In this document: positions 39,120 to 48,193 of the stretch, in pieces
Numbering within the stretch: position 1 is the stretch's first letter
Layout of the letters: the number at the start of each line of letters is the position of its first letter
Origin: Clostridia bacterium
Lineage (GTDB): Bacteria > Bacillota > Clostridia > Peptostreptococcales > Acidaminobacteraceae
Reading direction: 5' to 3'
DNA: 57,676 nucleotides
NCBI GenBank assembly: GCA_014859095.1
Contig: JACUUV010000014.1
Location: 1-57,676 of the forward strand
Program-made: the position numbers and the translations under genes
The notes under the pieces: model-generated
The model's input: the letters and a program-made list of their open reading frames with translations, nothing else
Database searches by the model: none
What the model was told of the DNA's origin: nothing

Positions 39120-40372
39120 GACGACATCCCAAATTGATTCGGATAAATCTCAAACAGCGAAATCTGAGGTGAGACATCCGCAAGCAATTGTTTGATCAAA
39201 AATGGATTTTGATCGGCAGCAGTCATCATCTTTCCCTTACAGGTTATGAAATACTTGGCGCGCTTGAGGACAATCCCCATGCGTTTCAGTGCCTCAAAGT
39301 CCAGCGGACCAAATTTTCTGGACGCCACGATCCGCCTGGCAGTCACGTTTCCGATGCCTGGTATGCGAAGAAGAGTCATCAGATCCGCACGGTTGATTTC
39401 AATAGGAAAATATTGCATGTTTCTAAGTGCCCATTGGCATTTCGGATCAATCATCATCTCAAGAAACGGATCTTCCTCAGTCAGAATTTCTCCAGCACGG
39501 AATCCATAAAACCTTAGCAGCCAATCCGCTTGGTAAATCCTATGTTCCCTCATGAGAGACACCTCACCGTAAGGCTGACAGCTTGGGACATTGCCAACTG
39601 GTATGTAACTGGAATAGTAGACGCGTTTAAGGTCCATTTTCTTGTAAAACGATTCAGCGATTCTAAGAATGTTGTAATCTGCTTCAGGTGAGGCCCCGAC
39701 TATGAGCTGTGTGGTCTGCCCGGCAGGCACGAATTTTGGGGCATTCTTGAAACGTCCCTTGTCACTCCTATATTCTTCAATGCCTTCTTTGATTTGCATC
39801 ATCGGGTTGATCATGTCGATTCTGGACTTCTCAGGCGCGAGCAGTCTGAGGCTTCTTGTTGTGGGCAATTCGATGTTGATGCTGATTCTATCCACATGTT
39901 TTCCAGCTTCCTCAATCAGTTTTGGATCTGCCCCAGGAATCCCCTTGAGGTGAATATAGCCATTGAAGCGCTCGACCGTTCTGAGTCGCTTCACGACTTC
40001 AATGAGCTGTTCCATTGTATAATTCGGATTTCTCACGACCCCCGAACTCAGAAATAAGCCTTCGATATAATTTCTTTTATAGAATTGGATCATCAGATCC
40101 ACAAGTTCATCCGGTGTGAATTCAACTCTTTTCAGTTCGTCATTGGAACTCCTGTTGATGCAATAGCCACAGTCATAGATGCATTTGTTGGTATATAGAA
40201 TCTTCAGAAGCGAGATACAGCGCCCATCGTCACTAAAACTGTGGCAAATTCCCGGTAGAGACGCGCTACCAAGGTCATTCTTCTCCCCAGGTCTCGAGCT
40301 TCCGCTGGACGAACATGAGACATCATATTTTGCGGAATCCGCTAAAATTGCCAACTTTTCGAGTACTTCCAT
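39116..40372 (-). CDS. TIGR03916-type putative DNA modification/repair radical SAM protein
   Basis: 418 aa. Radical SAM cluster motif CIYDCGYC (CX3CX2C) at ~65-72 in the segment LYTNKCIYDCGYCINRS, preceded by a Ser/Gly-rich region and followed by the expected barrel (IEGLFLSSGVVRNPNYTMEQ, GYIHLKGIPGADP). The C-terminal ~100 residues contain a helix-hairpin-helix (LLRIPGIGNVTARRIVASRK), a DNA-binding element. This architecture matches TIGR03916. Substrate unknown. The real start is ATG 40372 after GGAGGTGCAAA. A consensus promoter overlapping a LexA-type box implies induction by DNA damage. Confidence 0.9.
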   Translation of the reverse strand: MEVLEKLAILADSAKYDVSCSSSGSSRPGEKNDLGSASLPGICHSFSDDGRCISLLKILYTNKCIYDCGYCINRSSNDELKRVEFTPDELVDLMIQFYKRNYIEGLFLSSGVVRNPNYTMEQLIEVVKRLRTVERFNGYIHLKGIPGADPKLIEEAGKHVDRISINIELPTTRSLRLLAPEKSRIDMINPMMQIKEGIEEYRSDKGRFKNAPKFVPAGQTTQLIVGASPEADYNILRIAESFYKKMDLKRVYYSSYIPVGNVPSCQPYGEVSLMREHRIYQADWLLRFYGFRAGEILTEEDPFLEMMIDPKCQWALRNMQYFPIEINRADLMTLLRIPGIGNVTARRIVASRKFGPLDFEALKRMGIVLKRAKYFITCKGKMMTAADQNPFLIKQLLADVSPQISLFEIYPNQFGMSS

Positions 40373-40390
40373 TTTGCACCTCCTAAAACA

Positions 40391-40402
40391 GAACAAACGT
40401 TC
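40391..40402. promoter_or_regulatory. LexA/DinR SOS box in front of the radical SAM repair gene
   Basis: GAACAAACGTTC fits the Gram-positive SOS consensus GAACRNRYGTTC exactly. It lies 7 bp downstream of the -10, covering the transcription start, and 18 bp before the start codon, an ideal repressor position. Confidence 0.8.
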
Positions 40403-40409
40403 TATTTTA

Positions 40410-40438
40410 ATTATATACTTTCTCCTGACTATTGTAAA
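40410..40438 (-). promoter_or_regulatory. promoter of the radical SAM/DUF4130 pair
   Basis: Minus strand TTTACA (40438-40433), 17-bp spacer, TATAAT (40415-40410). Confidence 0.85.
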
Positions 40439-40465
40439 TAAAAAAGCGGAGCACTTTGGCTCCGC
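40439..40465 (-). terminator. terminator of the SleB-like gene
   Basis: 7-bp GC stem GCGGAGC/GCTCCGC with a 6-nt loop, followed on the minus strand by TTTTTTATT; 10 nt past the stop, and its T run touches the -35 of the next promoter. Confidence 0.85.
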
Positions 40466-40475
40466 AATCTTTTGA

Positions 40476-41279
40476 TCAATAATAGAAGTAATCGCCTTCT
40501 ATATTTTTGTAAAAGTCTTCAGCTTTTGACTTAAATGGTACCATATTGAAGTAAAGACAGTCTTTAGCGACCTGAATGCCTAGCATGGCACGCCTAGCCG
40601 CAATAAAACTGGTTTCTCTAGGCTGTAATGTTGAGAAGCTGCTGTAATAAGCCGGTGGGAATTGGCCTCTTTGGAAAATCACTTCACGAATCGTGTTCGG
40701 AAATCTTGGGTCTGCCACTCGATTGAGCACCACGTTTGCAACTGCCGTCTTCTTTACAACCGAACCATCTCTGGCTTCAATGTCGACGATCCTTGCAAGC
40801 CACATCAAATCTTCATCTGTGTAACTGCCTAGGTTCACAATCTCATCTGCCGATACAGTCATCAACGGATGACTCACTTTTGTCGTGAGTTCGTTTTCAT
40901 CCCATAAATAAGCAAATCCAAACAATTCCGACAAATAATCCATCGGTACGTAGATTCTTCCATCTTTAGTTCTAGTGGAATGGTCCATCGTAGCGTACTC
41001 GTTGTTCACCAACACCTTGTTTGTTTCCATACCAAAACTGACATAATTTCCATCTTTATATACTACGGCCAGTTTTGAAAGATCCAGCCACGTGACGTCA
41101 ATTCCCAATCTCACCGCAAACATTGAAACAGAACCGTAAACAACGCCTGAATCAACGACTGTCATATCGTCATTGTTTATAATCTGACCGTTGATTGATA
41201 GTAGCGAGTCAGTTGCAAATGCCGCACTTGAAATCACGATAACCATCAAAGTCATCAAAAGCAATGCTTTAAACCTCAT
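40476..41279 (-). CDS. secreted cell wall hydrolase, SleB (Hydrolase_2) type with Cu-amine-oxidase-like domain
   Basis: 267-aa exported protein. Signal peptide in the first ~23 residues (hydrophobic LLLMTLMVIVISSAAFA). Residues ~25-130 form a stalk/copper-amine-oxidase-like repeat (SINGQIINNDDMTVV, IYVPMDYLSELFGF). The C-terminal half is the SleB/CwlJ hydrolase domain: DEDLMWLARIVDIEARDGS with the catalytic Glu, KKTAVANVVLNRVADPRFPNT-type segment, and CLYFNMVPF. SleB family members cut cortex or vegetative peptidoglycan; whether this cell sporulates cannot be judged here. Has its own promoter and terminator. Confidence 0.9.
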   Translation of the reverse strand: MRFKALLLMTLMVIVISSAAFATDSLLSINGQIINNDDMTVVDSGVVYGSVSMFAVRLGIDVTWLDLSKLAVVYKDGNYVSFGMETNKVLVNNEYATMDHSTRTKDGRIYVPMDYLSELFGFAYLWDENELTTKVSHPLMTVSADEIVNLGSYTDEDLMWLARIVDIEARDGSVVKKTAVANVVLNRVADPRFPNTIREVIFQRGQFPPAYYSSFSTLQPRETSFIAARRAMLGIQVAKDCLYFNMVPFKSKAEDFYKNIEGDYFYY

Positions 41280-41309
41280 AAATCCTCCTATGAAAATTAC
41301 TATTCATAG

Positions 41310-41338
41310 ATTCTATCACAAAAAAGGAGAACAATCAA
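41310..41338 (-). promoter_or_regulatory. promoter of the SleB-like gene
   Basis: Minus strand TTGATT (41338-41333), 17-bp spacer, TAGAAT (41315-41310), in the 62-nt gap after purL. No terminator for purL is visible in that gap. Confidence 0.65.
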
Positions 41339-41341
41339 AGT

Positions 41342-44300
41342 TTAATCGAAATAGCGCACGCCGGATCTGATGATCTTGAAGTCTTTTTCACCATAAATGT
41401 TCTTATAAAGGCTCTTTCCGATGCGCTCCACATGACCCATTTTCCCTAGAATTCTGCCGTCTGGTGACGTGATGCCCTCAATGGCATCCACAGAACCGTT
41501 GAGATTGTATGCGCCATCATAAGTCGTTTCACCGGCAAGGTTGACATATTGTGTAGCAATCTGACCGTTTCGGGCCATCAGATCAATCGTTTCGGCATTG
41601 GCATAAAAACGTCCTTCACCATGTGAAAATGCGGTTTGATAGACCTCATCCACATTCGATTCAGCCATCCACGGAGACATGACAGACGCAACTCTCACTC
41701 TTCCCATACGCGCGACGTGACGACCGATCTTATTGAATGTCAAAGTCGGAGCGTCCTGATCCAACGCTTTGATCTCACCATATGGCAGGAGACCCAATTT
41801 GACAAGTGCCTGGAATCCGTTGCATATTCCGATCATCAATCCATCACGGTTACTTATGAGTTCCATTACAGCCTCGGCGACTCTAGGGTTTCTAAGCACC
41901 GATGCGATGAATTTTCCAGACCCCTCCGGTTCGTCCCCTGCGCTGAAACCTCCCGGCAAAGCCAGGATCTGCGCCTTTTGAATCATTTTCACCAACATAT
42001 CGATGGATTCATTGATATCTGCTGTATTTCTGTTTCTGAAGACAAATGTCTCTGCATTTCCACCTGCCTTTATGAAGGCTGACTGAGTATCATATTCACA
42101 ATTTGTTCCTGGAAAAATCGGTATGAGGATCTTTGGCCTTGCTACTTTGATGGACGGTTTATGTGTATTTCTTTCATTATAAGTGTGTTTTCTCGCTGGT
42201 CCTTTTTCTTCAAATATTGAAGGGAAAACCTGATTCAGAGGCTTTTCCCAAACTGCTTTCACATCATTGATCACAAGATTTAAATCTCTATGACTCAAAA
42301 CAGGATTCGGGTTCGTTTTTCCTACCTTTAAGAGTTCTTCCACATTGGAATAGTGGTTTTGGTCCCTTGAGTCGACCTCAAACACAATGCTACCATATGC
42401 CTCTTCAAATAGAATTTTATTGTCCAATGGTTCAAATTCGACACCAATGCCATTACCAAAAGCCATCTTGGTTAAAGCCACAGCAATTCCACCTTTACCA
42501 ACTGCGTATGCTGATAAAATTTCCCCGCTGTCTATTCCTTTTTTTATGAATGAATATCCTCTTAATAATGTGTCAAAATCAACCAACTGGTTGGCATCTC
42601 TTTTTGCTTGCCAAGCATAGATCAAAGAATCCGTTTTCTTGAGTTCAGGAGAGATAATTTGTTCAGCTTTACCTGTCGCTACAGCAAAGGAAATCAGTGT
42701 AGGGGGCACATGAATATCTTTGAAAGTGCCCGACATGGAATCTTTTCCACCTATGGCAGCCGTTCCAAAACTGGACTGAGCCAAACTCGCACCGAGTAGA
42801 GCCGCAAATGGTTTTCCCCATTTTTCTGGAGATTGACCGAGCTTTTCAAAATATTCCTGAAGTGACAATCTGACTTTTTTATAATCCGCACCTGTAGCCA
42901 CAAGTTTTGCAACTGAATCCACCACAGCATAGAATCCGCCATGAAATGGCGACCACTTTCCTATTTCAGGATCGTAGCCATAGCTCATCATGGAAACCGT
43001 ACTCGTTTCCGCACCCAGTACAGGGATTTTAGCCACCATGGTTTGCGTAGGTGTGGACTCGTCGATCCCTCCAAAAGGCATCAGAACCGTACCGCTGCCG
43101 ATGGTGTTGTCAAACCTTTCCACAAGCCCCTTTTGTGAACAGACATTGAGGTCAGCTAACACTTCGGTCCATTCCCTATTTTCAATTTTATCGAAAAATC
43201 CCACTTGCTCAGGAGTTTTTACTTTCACATTCATTTTTCCGCGAACGCCATTGGTATCTAAAAATGCTCTGGACAGATCGATGACAGATTGACCTTTCCA
43301 CTTCATGATGAGTCTTCCCGAATCCGTCACTTTCGCAACAACAGTAGCATCCAGATTTTCAGCCGCACACATTTCAATGAATCGATCCGCATCTTCTGGA
43401 GCAACAACCACCGCCATGCGTTCTTGCGATTCTGAAATCGCCAGTTCTGTTCCATCTAGTCCCTCGTATTTTCGTGGGACGACATCGAGATTCACTTCTA
43501 GACTGTCTGCAAGTTCTCCGATAGCAACGGATACGCCGCCAGCACCAAAATCGTTGCATCTCTTGATCAGACGTGTGACATTTCCATCCCTGAAAAGTCT
43601 TTGAATTTTTCGTTCAACAGGTGCATTGCCTTTTTGCACCTCTGCTCCGCACTCTAGGAGACTGTCCTCATCATGTGCTTTTGAAGATCCCGTCGCTCCA
43701 CCTACACCATCTCTTCCAGTCGCACCACCGACCAATATGATCACATCTCCAGGAACCGGGGTTTCTCTGACGACATTCTCTTTTGGCGCGGCCCCGATGA
43801 CTGCGCCAACTTCCATTCTTTTCGCGAGGAACCCTTCATCATATATTTCAGAAACATGACCTGTCGCAAGACCAATCTGATTGCCATAGGCGCTGAATCC
43901 CGCAGCGGCTTTTTGGGTGATCACTTTCTGTGGTAATTTTCCTTCTATAGTAGTGTGAATCGGCAATGTTGGATCTGCCGCTCCGGTCACTCGCATACTT
44001 TGGTAAACATAACTTCTGCCTGAGAGCGGATCTCTGATTGCACCACCAAGACAAGTGGCGGCACCACCGAAAGGCTCGATTTCAGTCGGATGATTATGCG
44101 TTTCATTTTTGAACATCAAAAGCCAAGGTTCCACTTTATCATTGACATCCACATCGATTTTAATACTACAGGCATTAATTTCCTCAGAAACATCCAGGTC
44201 TTTGAGTCCACCACTTTTTCTCAGTGATTTCATGTTGATTGTGGCGAGGTCCATGAGTGAAAGTGATCTATCTTTAAGTGGATATACAAAATCCCTCAAA

Positions 44301-45070
44301 TTGATGTAATGCTCATATGCCGTTTTCATAGACTCCGCAAATGGTCCATCTTCAAATTCCACATCCGTGATCTCGGTCATGAAAGTCGTATGTCTGCAGT
44401 GGTCCGACCAATAGGTGTCGATGACTTTTAACTCCGTTACAGTTGGATTTCTTTTTTCTTCGTCTCTGAAATAGGATTGCACAAACGAGATGTCCGCAGC
44501 CGACATGGCAAATCCCATGTCATTCCTGAAAGTTTCAAGAGCTTCAGGGGTGAACTCAGTAAATCCTCTTATATTTTCCACCACCTCTGGCAAGTGGAAC
44601 TTCATTTCAAGAGTCTCTGGCGACTCTAAGGGCACCTCGTGTGCTTCAACTGGATTGATCAGATATTTTTTGATTTGGGCCATGGTCTCCAAATCCAAAT
44701 TGCCTTCGAAACTGAATATTTTTGAGGCCGACATGACCGGACGTTCCTTGAGCGTCACGATCTCGATACATTGTAGTGCAGAGTCAGCTCTTTGATCGTA
44801 TTGGCCAGGTAGAAAAGCGACCCTAAAAGCCAATTTCGGGTCAAAATCATTCATCTCATCTTCGTAGACCTGATCCACGTTGGGCTCCGATAGAATTGTC
44901 GCTTTCACATTCTCAAGATCCGAGAGATCAAGTCCTTCAACATCATAACAATTGATGATTCTCACGTTTTTTAGTCCCTCGATGCCAAGCGTATGTCTGA
45001 GATCATTCAAAAGTGCGCTTGCCTCCACATTGAAACCTTCCATTTTCTCCACAAGTATTCTCTTGACCAT
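41342..45070 (-). CDS. purL: phosphoribosylformylglycinamidine synthase, single-chain long form
   Basis: 1242-aa enzyme of step 4 (FGAR to FGAM, glutamine-dependent). It is the fused form: N-terminal PurS-like region, two AIRS-like halves (FKNETHNHPTEIEPFGGAATCLGG; GGKDSMSGTFKDIHVPPT) and a C-terminal class I glutaminase with the catalytic Cys in MIGICNGFQAL and the His in FSHGEGRFYA. No separate purS or purQ is needed. GGAGG sets the start at ATG 45070 (MVKRILVEK). It stands alone, 8 kb from the other pur genes, which is unlike the Bacillus order purECBKSQLFMNHD-type arrangement. Divergent to the LysR gene. Confidence 0.97.
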   Translation of the reverse strand: MVKRILVEKMEGFNVEASALLNDLRHTLGIEGLKNVRIINCYDVEGLDLSDLENVKATILSEPNVDQVYEDEMNDFDPKLAFRVAFLPGQYDQRADSALQCIEIVTLKERPVMSASKIFSFEGNLDLETMAQIKKYLINPVEAHEVPLESPETLEMKFHLPEVVENIRGFTEFTPEALETFRNDMGFAMSAADISFVQSYFRDEEKRNPTVTELKVIDTYWSDHCRHTTFMTEITDVEFEDGPFAESMKTAYEHYINLRDFVYPLKDRSLSLMDLATINMKSLRKSGGLKDLDVSEEINACSIKIDVDVNDKVEPWLLMFKNETHNHPTEIEPFGGAATCLGGAIRDPLSGRSYVYQSMRVTGAADPTLPIHTTIEGKLPQKVITQKAAAGFSAYGNQIGLATGHVSEIYDEGFLAKRMEVGAVIGAAPKENVVRETPVPGDVIILVGGATGRDGVGGATGSSKAHDEDSLLECGAEVQKGNAPVERKIQRLFRDGNVTRLIKRCNDFGAGGVSVAIGELADSLEVNLDVVPRKYEGLDGTELAISESQERMAVVVAPEDADRFIEMCAAENLDATVVAKVTDSGRLIMKWKGQSVIDLSRAFLDTNGVRGKMNVKVKTPEQVGFFDKIENREWTEVLADLNVCSQKGLVERFDNTIGSGTVLMPFGGIDESTPTQTMVAKIPVLGAETSTVSMMSYGYDPEIGKWSPFHGGFYAVVDSVAKLVATGADYKKVRLSLQEYFEKLGQSPEKWGKPFAALLGASLAQSSFGTAAIGGKDSMSGTFKDIHVPPTLISFAVATGKAEQIISPELKKTDSLIYAWQAKRDANQLVDFDTLLRGYSFIKKGIDSGEILSAYAVGKGGIAVALTKMAFGNGIGVEFEPLDNKILFEEAYGSIVFEVDSRDQNHYSNVEELLKVGKTNPNPVLSHRDLNLVINDVKAVWEKPLNQVFPSIFEEKGPARKHTYNERNTHKPSIKVARPKILIPIFPGTNCEYDTQSAFIKAGGNAETFVFRNRNTADINESIDMLVKMIQKAQILALPGGFSAGDEPEGSGKFIASVLRNPRVAEAVMELISNRDGLMIGICNGFQALVKLGLLPYGEIKALDQDAPTLTFNKIGRHVARMGRVRVASVMSPWMAESNVDEVYQTAFSHGEGRFYANAETIDLMARNGQIATQYVNLAGETTYDGAYNLNGSVDAIEGITSPDGRILGKMGHVERIGKSLYKNIYGEKDFKIIRSGVRYFD

Positions 45071-45177
45071 TTTATATCCTCCAGTCGAAACTTCACTTTT
45101 TCTTAATTGTATCACGTCCTTATATATTAATAAAATTAATATTTTTAATATGTATAATAAGCCGTGCTAATGAATAG

Positions 45178-45193
45178 AATGAGTCGACGCATT
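45178..45193. promoter_or_regulatory. imperfect 16-bp palindrome between purL and lysR
   Basis: AATG-A-GTCGAC-G-CATT, symmetric except for one pair, lies in the 254-bp divergent region. The same region also has a long-range inverted repeat TGCTAATGA (45165-45173) / TCATTAGCA (45247-45255). Candidate binding sites for the adjacent LysR-type regulator; otherwise the region is AT-rich with no small gene. Confidence 0.35.
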
Positions 45194-45236
45194 ATTTAAT
45201 TTTCTTAACAATTGACTGTTTAAGTAGTCGTTATAC

Positions 45237-45245
45237 TGGTATAAT
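45237..45245 (+). promoter_or_regulatory. extended -10 promoter for the lysR-glg operon
   Basis: TGGTATAAT (TGN-extended -10) ~80 nt before the LysR start. A TTGACT at 45212 is 22 bp away, too far for a normal spacer, suggesting an activator-dependent or extended -10 promoter. Confidence 0.5.
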
Positions 45246-45324
45246 ATCATTAGCAGAACTTATCGTTATGTCAAAACTAATCAGTGGGATTAATTACGAC
45301 CATCCAACCTTTTAGGAGGCCAGC

Positions 45325-46248
45325 ATGTCAGTGGAAAATCAAAAAACACATTCTTCCATCAACTTTGAACTCTACAAATTCTTCTACCACAGCGCTCACG
45401 ACCTCAACTTTTCAAAGGCCGCAAGTTCGCTCCACGTGACACAATCGGCAGTCAGTCAGGCCATCAAATCACTTGAGAGCCAACTTGGGGTTGAACTTTT
45501 TTTTAGACAGGGGCGAAGCATCAAATTGACTTTCGAAGGAGAAATTCTCTACAAACACATCGATAAAGCGTACAATTTCATCAAATCAGCCGAAAATTCG
45601 ATCCACAGCATCAAATCTCTTGATGAAGGCACCATTTTCATCGGAGCCAGCGACACCATCACCAGATACTTCCTGATTTCCAAAATCAAATCTTTCCACG
45701 CCTTATATCCGAAGGTCAAAATTTCCATCAACAATCGACCCTCACCGAGGTCGGTGGAGATTCTCAGAAACGGAGAAATTGACATCGCAGTAATCAATGT
45801 CAATCCAAAAGCCCATTATGAAGGTCTGGATGTCCATCCCTTCACCACCATAGACAACGTATTCATTTGCAGCGGACTCAGAGAGGATATTTACACCCGA
45901 ACCCATCAACTTGGTGATCTCGCAGATTATCCACTCATATGTCTGGAGGAGAAATCCACCACGAGAAATGTACTAGATGCTTTTTATGAAGTACACAATC
46001 TGCCACTTAGTCCCGCTTTTGAATTCGGGTCCCTGGAAGTCATCCTGGAATCGGTCAAAGCGGATATGGGCATTGGCTTCGTCACAAAAAACATAGCTGC
46101 AAGTGCCATAAAGAATAAAACAGTAAGAGTGATTCCGGTGAAAGAGACCATACCAAGCATCACAGTCAGCGTTCTTACGAACAAAAGCAAGCCCCTTTCC
46201 CTTGCGGCTCAAAAATTCTTCGAACTGTTAACTTCGAACTACCATTAA
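45325..46248 (+). CDS. LysR family transcriptional regulator
   Basis: 307 aa. N-terminal winged helix-turn-helix (LNFSKAASSLHVTQSAVSQAIKSLESQLGVELFF, within residues ~28-62; recognition helix TQSAVSQAIKSLE) and a C-terminal periplasmic-binding-fold effector domain (GTIFIGASDTITRYFL onward). Normal LysR length. GGAGG before ATG 45325. It is the first gene of the plus-strand run and lies only 15 nt from glgB, so it is probably co-transcribed with and may control the glycogen operon and possibly divergent purL. LysR control of glg genes is not standard, so the target is inference. Confidence 0.93.
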   Translation: MSVENQKTHSSINFELYKFFYHSAHDLNFSKAASSLHVTQSAVSQAIKSLESQLGVELFFRQGRSIKLTFEGEILYKHIDKAYNFIKSAENSIHSIKSLDEGTIFIGASDTITRYFLISKIKSFHALYPKVKISINNRPSPRSVEILRNGEIDIAVINVNPKAHYEGLDVHPFTTIDNVFICSGLREDIYTRTHQLGDLADYPLICLEEKSTTRNVLDAFYEVHNLPLSPAFEFGSLEVILESVKADMGIGFVTKNIAASAIKNKTVRVIPVKETIPSITVSVLTNKSKPLSLAAQKFFELLTSNYH

Positions 46249-46263
46249 AAGGAGGTTCCCCTT

Positions 46264-48189
46264 ATGACAGACAACAGCATCCATAAAACGATTCAAGAAA
46301 AAGGTTTTTTTTACCTCAATGAAGGTGAATTCGATGTTCACCTCTTTCATGAAGGCACATTTTACAAGAGTCATGAATTCATGGGAGCCCATCCGATCAA
46401 CCGTTTTGATACGGATGCGGTCCGATTCATCGTTTGGGCACCGAATGCGCTGAGAGTCCACATCGTCGGCGACTTCAACGATTGGGATGATAGCGGTTAC
46501 CCGATGCAACGCATCAAAAACAGTGGCCTATGGCAAATTTGTGTGGCAAATGTCCAACCTTACGACCGTTACAAATATAAAATCACCACATCCGATCACA
46601 AAGTGCTCTTCAAAGCTGACCCCTATGCGTTTCATGCCGAGGAAAGGCCTGAGACCGCTTCTAAATATTACAACCTCGACGGTTACATATGGCACGATGA
46701 GGCTTGGATGAAAGAACGCGAGGAACTCGACGATTACAACCGCCCGATCAGTATTTATGAAGTCAATTTGCTCTCATGGCGTAAAAAATATGATGATAGC
46801 CAGTATTCATACCACGATTTGGCACAAGAATTGATTCCATATGTGAAAGAGATGAACTTTACCCATATCGAACTCATGCCTGTCATGGAACACCCATTTG
46901 ACGGCTCCTGGGGTTACCAGGTCACCGGCTATTTTGCCCCGACAAGTCGTTACGGTACTCCAAAAGATTTCATGTACTTTATAGACACCTGTCACCAGAA
47001 CGGTATTGGCGTAATCCTGGACTGGGTTCCAGGCCACTACTGTAAAGATGCCCACGGTCTATACAAGTTTGATGGCGGCAATGTTTTCGAATCGGGCGAC
47101 TATGACCGGGCGCACAATGATGAATGGGGCACTGCGAACTTCGATTACGGCAAACCCGAAGTCCAATCGTTCCTGATTTCGAATCTCCTTTATTGGCACG
47201 ATTATTATCATGTGGACGGGATCCGAATTGATGCAGTGGCCTATATGCTCTATTTGAACTTCGGTGGCAAACTGCTCAAAAACCAGTATGGCGGCTTTGA
47301 AAATTTGGAGGCTGTGGCATTCCTCAAGAAAATGAATGAAGTCATTTTCAGCTACTATCCCAAAACATTGATGATGGCCGAGGAAAGTACAGCATGGCCG
47401 ATGGTTTCGTGGCCGACCGCCTCCGGCGGACTCGGTTTCAACTACAAATGGAATATGGGCTGGATGAATGACATTCTGGAATACATGCAACTCGATCCCG
47501 TATTCAGAAGCGGTTTCCACAGAGCGCTCACGTTTACGATGACCTATGCTTTCTCAGAAAACTTCATCCTCCCTCTCAGCCACGATGAAGTGGTTCACGG
47601 CAAAAAGTCCTTACTTGAGAAAATGCCAGGCAGCTATCAGGAAAAATTCGCGAATTTGAAGTTATTATTCGCTTATATGTACGCACATCCGGGTAAAAAA
47701 CTACTGTTCATGGGCTGCGAATTCGGTCAGTTTATCGAATGGAACGAGTGGCAAGCACTGGATTGGCACCTTCTGGGTTATGAATCCCACAAATCGATGC
47801 AGACGTTTGTGAAAGAGCTCAATCTTCTTTACAAAAACGAGCCATGCCTCTATGAGATGGATACTACTTATGAGGGCTACGAATGGATTGAAGTGGACAA
47901 CTCGGACGAAAGTGTCATCTCATTCGAGCGCATCGATGGCTCCGGTAACAGAATGATCGCCATTTTCAACTTCACTCCAATTCCTAGGGACCACCATCCT
48001 ATCGGTGTCAACACCCTAGGGGAATACGAGATTCTTATGAACACATGTTGGGAAAATTATGGTGGTGTTTACCAGAATACCCCTGTGGTTTATACCTCCA
48101 TAGAGACACCTGAACACAACAAACCTTACTCCATTCGGGTCAAACTCCCCGGTCTCGGAGGTTTATTCTTAAAAGTTAAGGAGGATTAA
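46264..48189 (+). CDS. glgB: 1,4-alpha-glucan branching enzyme
   Basis: 641-aa GH13 enzyme creating alpha-1,6 branches in glycogen. N-terminal CBM48-like module (~60-160: [20 protein letters not shown]), catalytic barrel with [20 protein letters not shown], nucleophile Asp in [14 protein letters not shown], acid/base Glu in [14 protein letters not shown] and the third Asp in [14 protein letters not shown], then a C-terminal beta domain. Full length. Strong AAAGGAGG site. First enzyme gene of the operon glgB-C-D-A-P-pullulanase. Confidence 0.97.
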   Translation: MTDNSIHKTIQEKGFFYLNEGEFDVHLFHEGTFYKSHEFMGAHPINRFDTDAVRFIVWAPNALRVHIVGDFNDWDDSGYPMQRIKNSGLWQICVANVQPYDRYKYKITTSDHKVLFKADPYAFHAEERPETASKYYNLDGYIWHDEAWMKEREELDDYNRPISIYEVNLLSWRKKYDDSQYSYHDLAQELIPYVKEMNFTHIELMPVMEHPFDGSWGYQVTGYFAPTSRYGTPKDFMYFIDTCHQNGIGVILDWVPGHYCKDAHGLYKFDGGNVFESGDYDRAHNDEWGTANFDYGKPEVQSFLISNLLYWHDYYHVDGIRIDAVAYMLYLNFGGKLLKNQYGGFENLEAVAFLKKMNEVIFSYYPKTLMMAEESTAWPMVSWPTASGGLGFNYKWNMGWMNDILEYMQLDPVFRSGFHRALTFTMTYAFSENFILPLSHDEVVHGKKSLLEKMPGSYQEKFANLKLLFAYMYAHPGKKLLFMGCEFGQFIEWNEWQALDWHLLGYESHKSMQTFVKELNLLYKNEPCLYEMDTTYEGYEWIEVDNSDESVISFERIDGSGNRMIAIFNFTPIPRDHHPIGVNTLGEYEILMNTCWENYGGVYQNTPVVYTSIETPEHNKPYSIRVKLPGLGGLFLKVKED

Positions 48190-48193
48190 TTCT

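Noticed and set aside
41636-42082. 147-residue-scale open frame on the plus strand opposite purL, and similar antisense frames over purM, galK, glgC and others
   Set aside because: No ribosome binding sites, no recognisable domains, and they lie wholly inside well-supported genes on the other strand.
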